The position numbers and the translations under genes were made by a program. Below are positions 1-4,993 of a DNA stretch of 6,153 nt, one piece after another (position 1 is the stretch's first letter; every line of letters starts with the position of its first letter). Source of the stretch: JBIOHJ01 sp044448905 (lineage in GTDB: Bacteria > Bacteroidota > Bacteroidia > AKYH767-A > OLB10); contig JBIOHJ010000158.1 in the NCBI GenBank assembly GCA_044448905.1, positions 1-6,153 of the forward strand, read 5' to 3'. A model generated the notes under the pieces. The model ran no database searches and was not told the DNA's origin. It worked only from the letters and a program-made list of their open reading frames with translations.

Positions 1-254
1 GGTGTATCAATAATATTTATTTTGAATTTCTCATTATTGTAATTCCAATAACAGGTAGTTGCAGCCGATGTAATGGTAATACCGCGTTCCTGTTCCTGCA
101 CCATCCAATCCATGGTAGCCGCGCCTTCATGCACCTCACCAATCTTATGCGTTACCCCCGTATAATACAATATACGCTCGGTGGTAGTTGTTTTACCGGC
201 ATCGATATGCGCTGAGATTCCGATGTTGCGCGTATATTTTAGTTCCTGACTCAT
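1..254 (-). CDS. fusA: Translation elongation factor G, N-terminal part (cut by window edge)
   Basis: Elongation factor G is the cytoplasmic GTPase that moves tRNAs and mRNA through the ribosome after peptide bond formation. Only the first 84 codons are present. The protein begins MSQELKYTRNIGISAHIDAG, and the P-loop AHIDAGKT lies at residues 15-22. The switch I motif RGITI is at residues 57-61, and the reading ends in IIDT, just before the expected DTPGH G3 motif. These motifs and the close match to the family N-terminus make the call secure. The ATG at 252-254 is preceded by an AGGAAG on the coding strand (263-268), 8 nt upstream. That is a real Shine-Dalgarno-like site in a genome whose other leaders mostly lack one. 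It follows rpsG after a 26 bp gap, as third gene of the str operon. Whether the rest of the gene is intact cannot be seen. Confidence 0.97.
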   Translation of the reverse strand, partial: MSQELKYTRNIGISAHIDAGKTTTTERILYYTGVTHKIGEVHEGAATMDWMVQEQERGITITSAATTCYWNYNNEKFKINIIDT

Positions 255-280
255 TAATGTTTCTTCCTTTACTTAAATTT

Positions 281-748
281 TTATGCTCTGAAATGTGAGA
301 AAGCTTTGTTGGCTTCTGCCATGCGGTGTGTATCATCTTTCTTTTTTACTGCAGCGCCTTCGCCTTTTGCAGCAGCCATAATTTCACCGGCTAATTTTTC
401 GGGCATTGATTTTTCGTTTCTATTTCTTGAATAATCAATAAGCCATTTTATTCCCAATGCTGTTTTCCTGTCGGGGCGAATTTCACTTGGTATCTGGAAA
501 GTTGCTCCTCCAACCCTGCGGCTCTTCACTTCAACAGCAGGCATAATGTTGGTTAATGCTTTTTTCCAGGTCTCTAATCCATTCTCAGTTGTTTTCTTCT
601 CCACAATATCCAACGCGTCATAAAATGTTTGTATGGCGACACTTTTCTTGCCGCTATACATGAGACTGTTTACAAACCGTGTTACCAAAGTGTCGTTGAA
701 CTTTGCATCGGGTAACAGGATTCTCTTTTTTGGTTTTGATTTTCTCAT
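281..748 (-). CDS. rpsG: 30S ribosomal protein S7
   Basis: S7 binds the 3' major domain of 16S rRNA, nucleates assembly of the small-subunit head and lies near the E site. The 155-residue product has the usual bacterial length. It begins MRKSKPKKR and carries the conserved stretches FVNSLMYSGKKS (residues about 26-37), AVEVKSRRVGGATFQIP (about 71-87) and RPDRK (about 91-95). The C-terminal part includes KGEGAAVKKKDDTHRMAEAN. The gene is second in the rpsL-rpsG-fusA operon, 60 bp after rpsL and 26 bp before fusA. In Escherichia coli S7 is the translational repressor of the str operon and acts at the rpsL-rpsG spacer. The 60 bp spacer here (749-808) is AT-rich and shows no obvious copy of that structure, so the same control cannot be assumed. 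Confidence 0.98.
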   Translation of the reverse strand: MRKSKPKKRILLPDAKFNDTLVTRFVNSLMYSGKKSVAIQTFYDALDIVEKKTTENGLETWKKALTNIMPAVEVKSRRVGGATFQIPSEIRPDRKTALGIKWLIDYSRNRNEKSMPEKLAGEIMAAAKGEGAAVKKKDDTHRMAEANKAFSHFRA

Positions 749-808
749 TTATCTGCGAAATACTAATCAATACGAAATTTATGAATTACAAATAGTTGTT
801 TTGTTTAT

Positions 809-1192
809 TTACTTTTTGGCGCCTTTGGGACGCTTGGTTCCATACTTTGACCTGCGCTGATTGCGCCCTTCCACACCCGAAGTATCCAATGCACCGCGAA
901 TAATGTGGTAACGTACTCCCGGTAAATCTTTAACCCTGCCGCCACGAATCATCACAATGGAGTGTTCTTGCAGGTTATGACCTTCTCCCGGAATGTATGC
1001 AGTTACCTCAAACTTGTTGGTAAGACGAACCCTTGCCACTTTGCGCATTGCCGAATTTGGCTTTTTAGGAGTAGTTGTGTACACACGTGTACAAACTCCC
1101 CTGCGCTGCGGGCATGACATTAATGCAGGCGATTTGCTTTTATCTAACAATTTCGAACGCCCTTTTCTTACTAACTGCGATATGGTTGGCAT
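809..1192 (-). CDS. rpsL: 30S ribosomal protein S12
   Basis: S12 sits at the subunit interface near the decoding centre and affects accuracy and streptomycin binding. The 127-residue product is full length, from MPTISQLVRKGR to the lysine-rich tail KRPKGAKK. The decoding loop TTTPKKPNSAMRKVAR spans about residues 39-54, and both lysines at 43-44 are the usual drug-sensitive residues. The second loop, GRVKDLPGVRYH (about 85-96), has K88 and D89; D89 is the position beta-methylthiolated in E. coli S12. Nothing suggests a ribosomal resistance mutation. The ATG at 1190-1192 is preceded by an A/T-rich leader with no Shine-Dalgarno sequence, which is typical of Bacteroidota. It is the first gene of the operon, with a likely promoter about 140 bp upstream at 1333-1362. 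Confidence 0.98.
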   Translation of the reverse strand: MPTISQLVRKGRSKLLDKSKSPALMSCPQRRGVCTRVYTTTPKKPNSAMRKVARVRLTNKFEVTAYIPGEGHNLQEHSIVMIRGGRVKDLPGVRYHIIRGALDTSGVEGRNQRRSKYGTKRPKGAKK

Positions 1193-1329
1193 TAATTAAG
1201 ATTTATTGTTTGGGGTTTAGTGTTAAAACAATGGAATTATTCAGAGGTCTTATTCGTTAATTAAGTATTTAATGTTCAATGGGTTTAGCTTTAGTTTCGA
1301 CAATATCTTTACACCCCTCTTTTTAGGGA
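1193..1329 (-). promoter_or_regulatory. Probable 5' leader of the str operon with a small 5' hairpin
   Basis: If the promoter at 1333-1362 is used, the transcript would carry about 130 nt of untranslated leader before rpsL. Near its predicted 5' end it can form a short hairpin: CTCCC+T and AGGGG pair around an AAAAAG loop (coding-strand bases complementary to 1314-1329), five pairs including one G-T wobble. This could protect the 5' end of the mRNA or be chance. The rest of the leader is AT-rich, and I see no known riboswitch or ribosomal-protein binding structure in it. Confidence 0.3.
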
Positions 1330-1332
1330 GCG

Positions 1333-1362
1333 CAAAGGTAAAATAACTTTTCTAATTACCAA
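1333..1362 (-). promoter_or_regulatory. Bacteroidota-type housekeeping promoter for rpsL-rpsG-fusA
   Basis: On the minus strand there is a perfect TAnnTTTG -7 element, TACCTTTG (complement of 1333-1340). A TTG -33 element (complement of 1360-1362) lies 19 bp upstream. This matches the Bacteroidota primary sigma factor consensus in both sequence and spacing. Transcription would start a few bases after the -7 box, around 1326-1329, which leaves a leader of about 130 nt ahead of rpsL. The site lies between the end of gmhB and rpsL, so the str operon need not depend on read-through from gmhB. The call rests on sequence match only. Confidence 0.7.
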
Positions 1363-1420
1363 TTGTTTAGCGAAATAATTTATTGACAATAAAGTTTTTG
1401 GCACAAGGTGGGATGAAAAC

Positions 1421-1452
1421 ATGTGCAGATTTGAGGATGTGCAGATATGCAA
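1421..1452. repeat. Degenerate octamer tandem repeat (four words)
   Basis: The stretch divides evenly into four 8 bp words: ATGTGCAG, ATTTGAGG, ATGTGCAG and ATATGCAA. The first and third are identical, and all follow roughly ATnTGmrr. The repeat lies in the gap between the end of gmhB and the rpsL promoter, outside any gene. It is short, so chance is possible. The exact 8 bp phase and the presence of other 7-8 bp word repeats in this window make it worth recording. I see no hairpin in it and no sign that it is a terminator for gmhB. Confidence 0.5.
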
Positions 1453-1468
1453 ATTAAAAAACGCAGTC

Positions 1469-2026
1469 TTATTCTAAGCTTACTATTGTATTGGTAGCGA
1501 ATTCGAAAAGAGATGCGCAGGTACAATCAATTAAATCTGCTTTGCAGGGTTTTGGGCTTTTTTTATCGAGAATAAAAACGGTTTTCATTCCGGCATTGCG
1601 GCCAAACTCCATATCGCTTTCGCTGTTGCCAACGATGATGCTTTTGGAAAGATCAATTTCGGGAAAATCTTTTTTGGCGCGAAATGCCATTTCGGGTTTA
1701 GGCTTGCGGCAAATGCTGTTCTGGCGGTCGTGGTCGGTGCAGTAATATATTTTATCAATGCGTCCGCCATGCTTTTCGATTTCGTGTGTCATGTTGCGAT
1801 GGATGGTTTCCAAATCTTCGAGCGTCATCAGGTTTAAACCAACACCGCGTTGATTGGTAACTATGATTATTCTCTTGAAAGCTGAGGATAAAATTTTCAT
1901 CGCATCCAAAGCTTTTTCCATGAAGGCAAATTGCTGCCAGTTGCGGATGTAATCGCCTTTGATTTCGTGGTTGATTACGCCATCGCGGTCGAGGAAGAGT
2001 GTCCAGGAAGGGGTGATTGGTATCAT
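1469..2026 (-). CDS. gmhB: HAD-superfamily (IIIA) phosphatase, probable D-glycero-D-manno-heptose 1,7-bisphosphate phosphatase
   Basis: The 185-residue product is a HAD phosphatase of the GmhB/histidinol-phosphatase group. GmhB removes the C7 phosphate of heptose 1,7-bisphosphate. Motif I is FLDRDGVIN (residues 11-19, nucleophile D13 and acid/base D15). Motif II is VTNQRG (56-61), the CRKPKP segment at 106-111 supplies the motif III lysine, and motif IV is VGNSESDMEFGRNAG (132-146). Two features are unusual. The zinc loop of GmhB (CxH...CxC) is shortened and keeps only about two of four ligands (C96, C106; H99 is nearby). The first acidic residue of motif IV is Asn (N134), while D138 is retained. 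I start at the ATG at 2024-2026; the TTG just before it belongs to a repeat. The hddA- and hddC-like genes in this window support the heptose assignment, but another sugar or histidinol phosphate remains possible. Confidence 0.8.
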   Translation of the reverse strand: MIPITPSWTLFLDRDGVINHEIKGDYIRNWQQFAFMEKALDAMKILSSAFKRIIIVTNQRGVGLNLMTLEDLETIHRNMTHEIEKHGGRIDKIYYCTDHDRQNSICRKPKPEMAFRAKKDFPEIDLSKSIIVGNSESDMEFGRNAGMKTVFILDKKSPKPCKADLIDCTCASLFEFATNTIVSLE

Positions 2027-2058
2027 CAACGAATACGAATTTGTGCGAATTAACGAAT
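2027..2058 (-). repeat. CGAAT-type repeat, copy abutting the gmhB start codon
   Basis: This 32 bp block matches the 34 bp core at 4870-4903 apart from two single-base deletions. It starts CAACGAATACGAAT on the plus strand and ends CGAATTAACGAAT. On the minus strand it ends ATTCGTTG directly against the gmhB ATG with no base between, so it forms the immediate 5' untranslated region. No Shine-Dalgarno sequence can therefore exist in the normal place. The related copies ahead of hddC are 3 bp from their ATG. The same unit placed the same way before two genes argues against chance. Confidence 0.75.
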
Positions 2059-2065
2059 TATAAAA

Positions 2066-2086
2066 GTTCAGTGGTCAGTCTTCAAC
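2066..2086. repeat. Short heptamer tandem repeat (three words)
   Basis: Three consecutive 7 bp words read GTTCAGT, GGTCAGT and CTTCAAC, with TCA in the same place in each. The block lies between the CGAAT repeat before gmhB and the long dyad element at 2107-2182. At 21 bp it could be chance, and it is listed because neighbouring intergenic DNA is built from similar word repeats. Confidence 0.35.
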
Positions 2087-2106
2087 ACCATTCCATTGAA
2101 AAAAAT

Positions 2107-2182
2107 ACCACAGAGACACGGAGAACACAAAGAAGCACAGAGGGCTCTCGGTGAATCTCCATGCTCTCAGTGTTTCAGTGGT
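2107..2182. repeat. 76 bp imperfect palindromic intergenic element (CACAGAG family)
   Basis: The element begins ACCACAGAGACACGGAGA and ends with the near mirror image CTCTCAGTGTTTCAGTGGT. Aligned by hand, 27 of 38 positions of the two arms are complementary, with the centre between 2144 and 2145 (GAGGG|CTCTC) and no unpaired loop. The left arm is built of CACAGAG-like words spaced 8-10 bp apart. Transcribed either way it could form a long hairpin, so it may stop or process transcripts between the divergent gmhB and lipoprotein genes. It lacks a U-tract, a transposase or clear target duplications. I recall similar CACAGAG-rich intergenic sequences from many Bacteroidota genomes but cannot confirm a named family here. 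Confidence 0.7.
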
Positions 2183-2319
2183 GAAAAAGCAATTATTTAA
2201 GAAGTTAATTTTATTATATAAGCGAAAGGAATTCTCAATCGGGTTATTTACTAAAACAACTTTTCTGCAAGTTAAGTGTCTTATAAAGCAGTACCTTCAC
2301 ATTTTTAAAACCAACAACA
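2183..2319 (+). other. AT-rich upstream region of the lipoprotein gene, no clear promoter
   Basis: These 137 bp hold no gene. The best -7-like matches on the plus strand are TAATTTTA (2206-2213) and TACCTTCA (2291-2298), each one or two mismatches from TAnnTTTG. Neither has a TTG at the right distance, so I do not call a promoter. The last bases before the ATG are CCAACAACA, an A-rich Bacteroidota-style start region without a Shine-Dalgarno sequence. Confidence 0.4.
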
Positions 2320-4068
2320 ATGAAAAAATTTTCCACAGTACTCGCTCTTATTTCTTTTTTGTTCATTTTAATTTACAGTTGTTCTAAAGAAGATCAAACA
2401 TTTTCGGGTTCTTCCGGCAACACTGTGCGCACAACAATAAGCGGGATGGTGCTGGATGAAAATAATACAGCTGTAGCAAATGTAAATATTACAGCCTACA
2501 GCCAAACAACAACAACTAACCAGTATGGTGTTTTTGTTTTGAAGGATATAAGCGTAAATAAAGAGCGTTGCATTGTTCAATTCAGTAAAGCAGGATATTT
2601 TAACCGCGCTCATGCTTTTATTGCCTCTGCAAATACGGTTAATTACGTGCGGGTGGTTTTAATCAGCAATGCGCAAACGCATACCGTTGATGCGGCAACA
2701 GGCGGAACAGCAGCTTTAGCCAATGGTTCTTCCGTTCAGTTTGCTCCCAACTCTTTTGTAACAACAACGGGAAGCGCATATACCGGAACGGTTAGCTTAA
2801 CGGTAAAACATCTTTCGCCCGATGCTGCAAATTTTGGCTTTATGATTCCCGGTGGTGATTTGGCAGGAGAAAACATAAATGGTGAAGATGTTATTCTTTA
2901 CCCCTACGGCATGATGGGCGTTGAATTAAAAGGCAGCAGCGGTGAAGCGTTACAGCTCGCTGCCGGAACCACTGCCACACTAACCATGCCTATTGTCGCC
3001 TCGCAGCAGGCAACTGCCCCAGCCACCATACCGCTTTGGTATTTTGATGAGGAAACCTCTTTATGGAAAGAAGAAGGCGCTGCAACCAGAGTTGGAAATA
3101 ATTATACGGGAACGGTAAGTCATTTTACTTGGTGGAATTGTGATGGCTGGACAGTCAATCCTTTAATTAAAGGAAAAGTAGTGGATTGTAACGGAGTTCC
3201 TGTTCCTAACTGTGTTGTGACAATTAACGGTTGGGCAACCACATTAACTAATCAAAATGGAGAATATCAGGGGCTTGTTCCCGGAGCGTTAGCTTTTACT
3301 GTACAGGTTTTAGCAAGTAACAATTCCTGGCTCATTTTTAATAGCCAGATTGAAAATGTTCCTCCTTTGTCAGCCAATCAAATTTTTATTGTTCCCGATT
3401 TAGTTATTCCATGTCCAACACGAGTTGTTGGAACATTGAGAACGTGCGCAGGGGAAAATACTGATGGTATAGTGATTATTAGTTCAACAGGCTTTTCTAA
3501 TTACCAGTACACACAGGACGGCAGTTTTAATTTAATCTCTATTCCGAATACTCAACTTGGACTGAGTGCGCTTAATTCAAACAGCAGTATTCAACAAATA
3601 ATAACGAGTTTGTCAGCTCCTAATATTTTGAACTTAGGTAATTTATTCTTATGTGATGAGGCCGCTAATAGTTTTATAATTAACGGCTGCGGCTTTAATT
3701 ATCAGTTATTTAATTTTGATTCAATTGGGTTTACCGGATCAGCAAATTCTAATTTAATTACAATGTCAGGCACCGCTCCTCCTGATTATACGATTTCAGC
3801 ATTTCAAATGTATCTAAATGCAAATCTAAATGTTGGTTCCTATTTGTGGAGTAATTCTGCAAGTCCGCTTTCAATTACCGTACAGAATACCTCCCAAACA
3901 TTTTACATAACGGGAAGTCAAGCCGGAGGCGGAATAACAAACATAACTCAATATGATTCTGTTGGCGGAAGAGTAAAAGGATATTATAGTGGCTCTGGTT
4001 GGGTCTCGAACTGCCTGTTTGATACTATAACAATAACTGGCTCCTTCGATGTCCTTCGAACCCAATAA
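2320..4068 (+). CDS. Large predicted surface lipoprotein with carboxypeptidase-regulatory-like repeats
   Basis: This 582-residue protein has a type II signal peptide: MKK, a hydrophobic core, and the lipobox IYSC with the lipidated cysteine at 21. The following SKEDQ resembles the charged lipoprotein export signal that sends Bacteroidota lipoproteins to the cell surface. A CarboxypepD_reg/CnaB-like beta-sandwich lies at about 37-115 (ISGMVLDENNTAVANVNITA, then TNQYGVFVL). A second copy is at about 281-345 (IKGKVVDCNGVPVPNCVVTI), and a degenerate third is at about 367-445. Between the first two, residues 120-275 form another beta-rich domain ending in IPLWYFDEETSLW and VSHFTWWNCD. The C-terminal 130 residues, ending ITITGSFDVLRTQ, may be one more beta-sandwich. 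I see no catalytic motif, TonB box or sorting tail. A role in adhesion or binding is plausible only by analogy. It lies opposite in strand to the heptose genes on both sides. Confidence 0.85.
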   Translation: MKKFSTVLALISFLFILIYSCSKEDQTFSGSSGNTVRTTISGMVLDENNTAVANVNITAYSQTTTTNQYGVFVLKDISVNKERCIVQFSKAGYFNRAHAFIASANTVNYVRVVLISNAQTHTVDAATGGTAALANGSSVQFAPNSFVTTTGSAYTGTVSLTVKHLSPDAANFGFMIPGGDLAGENINGEDVILYPYGMMGVELKGSSGEALQLAAGTTATLTMPIVASQQATAPATIPLWYFDEETSLWKEEGAATRVGNNYTGTVSHFTWWNCDGWTVNPLIKGKVVDCNGVPVPNCVVTINGWATTLTNQNGEYQGLVPGALAFTVQVLASNNSWLIFNSQIENVPPLSANQIFIVPDLVIPCPTRVVGTLRTCAGENTDGIVIISSTGFSNYQYTQDGSFNLISIPNTQLGLSALNSNSSIQQIITSLSAPNILNLGNLFLCDEAANSFIINGCGFNYQLFNFDSIGFTGSANSNLITMSGTAPPDYTISAFQMYLNANLNVGSYLWSNSASPLSITVQNTSQTFYITGSQAGGGITNITQYDSVGGRVKGYYSGSGWVSNCLFDTITITGSFDVLRTQ

Positions 4069-4081
4069 CCTTCCTTCTTTT

Positions 4082-4145
4082 CCTCCCAAAATTTCTTTCC
4101 TGTTCATTCCTTATTTAAGGGAAGATCATTCGGAAATTAGGGAGG
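4082..4145. terminator. Possible bidirectional hairpin between convergent genes
   Basis: The lipoprotein gene and hddC converge across 4069-4158. In this gap CCTCCC (4082-4087) can pair with GGGAGG (4140-4145), and AATTTC (4090-4095) with GAAATT (4133-4138), with a small asymmetric bulge between them. An inner TTCCTT/AAGGGAA stem (about 4107-4122) fits within the loop. A structure usable in both directions is what convergent genes need. There is no good U-tract on either side, so intrinsic termination is uncertain. Confidence 0.35.
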
Positions 4146-4158
4146 CTTCTTCCGCTTA

Positions 4159-4866
4159 CTATGCCCCAAACAGTTTTAAAAAATCATCCTGAGCCCGGTT
4201 GTAATCTTCCGGAATGCCGATGTCAATAAAATATTCATCGAAAGAAAAACCGTAAATGGGATGGGAGTGAAAATACTTTTCAAGAAAATCTTTTTCGAAC
4301 GAAAATTTATCTGGCAAATTAAGCTTCTCAAATTCTTTGCGATTTAAAACATACACTCCTGCATTGATGTAACCGGTTTTCTGAAATTGCTTTTCGGTAA
4401 ACGCGGTTATGCGGTTATCCGGATTTATTTCAACGCTTCCGTAGCGGTCGTAATTTTTTAATGGCTTCAGCGCAACCGTGCAAAGCGCGTTTTTTTTAAG
4501 ATGTTCGAGGTAAAGATTTTTATACGGGATGTTAAAAAACGAATCGCCATTTATCACAAGAATATTTTCGGCATCAGAATGTTGCAGCGCGTTTTTAATT
4601 CCGCCACCGGTTCCGAGTGGTTCATCTTCTTCGGCAAAAATCAGTTGCCAGGTGTTTTCATTTTTCAGGCAATAATCAATTATCATTTCCTTTTTATAAC
4701 CAACCGAAAAAATAAATTTCGTGATGTTGTGTTTTTGAAGATGCTTCAACTGGTAAGATAAAAACGGTTTTCCGTTTACCGGGGCCATTACCTTAGGAAT
4801 ATCGCTGATTAATTTTTGCAACCGCGTTCCCAATCCTCCGGCAAGTATGATGCAATCAGTGAGCAT
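4159..4866 (-). CDS. hddC: Sugar-phosphate nucleotidyltransferase, probable heptose 1-phosphate guanylyltransferase
   Basis: The 235-residue product is a cytoplasmic GT-A-fold nucleotidyltransferase. HddC transfers GMP from GTP to D-glycero-alpha-D-manno-heptose 1-phosphate, giving GDP-heptose. The nucleotide-binding signature LAGGLGTRL is at 8-16, followed by PKVMAPVNGKPFL at 24-36. EPLGTGGGIKNAL lies at 82-94, VINGDSF at 104-110 (metal-binding D108), and YINAGVYVL at 166-174. FIDIGIPEDY (213-222) supplies a second metal-binding Asp. The length fits HddC (about 230 residues) and is shorter than RmlA or GlmU-type enzymes. I start at the ATG at 4864-4866; a longer reading from a TTG at 4911 would translate 15 residues of repeat DNA and skips the family N-terminus MLTDCIILAGG. 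Sequence alone does not fix GTP and heptose as substrates; the adjacent hddA-like gene makes them likely. Confidence 0.85.
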   Translation of the reverse strand: MLTDCIILAGGLGTRLQKLISDIPKVMAPVNGKPFLSYQLKHLQKHNITKFIFSVGYKKEMIIDYCLKNENTWQLIFAEEDEPLGTGGGIKNALQHSDAENILVINGDSFFNIPYKNLYLEHLKKNALCTVALKPLKNYDRYGSVEINPDNRITAFTEKQFQKTGYINAGVYVLNRKEFEKLNLPDKFSFEKDFLEKYFHSHPIYGFSFDEYFIDIGIPEDYNRAQDDFLKLFGA

Positions 4867-4869
4867 TAT

Positions 4870-4905
4870 CAACGAATAACGAATTTGTTGCGAATTAACG
4901 AATAG
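4870..4905 (-). repeat. CGAAT-type repeat, copy nearest the hddC start
   Basis: This 36 bp unit starts CAACGAATAACGAAT and ends CGAATTAACGAATAG on the plus strand. It contains CGAAT four times, partly in AACGAAT heptamers. Its minus-strand reading ends ATTCGTTG, 3 bp before the hddC ATG, so it forms the immediate translation start region. The next copy, at 4909-4944, differs at two of 36 positions, and a shorter relative sits before gmhB at 2027-2058. Confidence 0.85.
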
Positions 4906-4908
4906 TAC

Positions 4909-4988
4909 CAACGAATAACGAATTTATTGCGAATTAGCGAATAGAGATGGTAATTCGTTAATTCGTTTTTTTTATTCGTTATTCGTTG
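4909..4988 (-). repeat. CGAAT-type repeat pair forming a long inverted repeat
   Basis: A second direct copy (4909-4944) is followed by an inverted copy (4953-4988) with about 8 bp between them. The outer 15 bases, CAACGAATAACGAAT and ATTCGTTATTCGTTG, pair perfectly. The inner 13-base blocks (CGAATTAGCGAAT and its partner) pair with one mismatch. The middles differ: TTATTG in the direct copy, and a run of T in the inverted one. The hddA stop codon begins 5 bp beyond the inverted copy, so the structure sits in the hddA-hddC spacer and would be in any joint transcript. It could act as a processing, stabilising or attenuating hairpin. Confidence 0.85.
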
Positions 4989-4993
4989 ATATA

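Noticed and set aside
809..1192. Possible streptomycin-resistance change in S12
   Set aside because: Lysines 43-44 and 88 are the usual sensitive residues; no known resistance substitution is visible.
993..1260. Plus-strand readings opposite rpsL
   Set aside because: They are antisense shadows of a certain ribosomal gene with no recognisable features or start signals.
1251..1264. TTATTCGTTAATTA in the rpsL leader, similar to the CGAAT repeat
   Set aside because: Only about 10 bases match, which is too short in AT-rich DNA to call a repeat copy.
1491..1770. Two further readings within gmhB, one on each strand
   Set aside because: The HAD motifs fix the true frame; the others have no motifs and are out of frame or antisense.
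2151..2387. A 78-codon plus-strand reading beginning with GTG
   Set aside because: Its first codons translate the right arm of the palindrome, and its end overlaps the lipoprotein signal peptide in another frame; no protein features.
4867..4911. A 15-residue N-terminal extension of hddC from a TTG codon
   Set aside because: The extension is translated CGAAT repeat; the ATG at 4864-4866 gives the normal family N-terminus.
4870..4988. A small CRISPR array
   Set aside because: Copies are separated by only 3-8 bp, one is inverted, and no spacers of normal length or cas genes are present.
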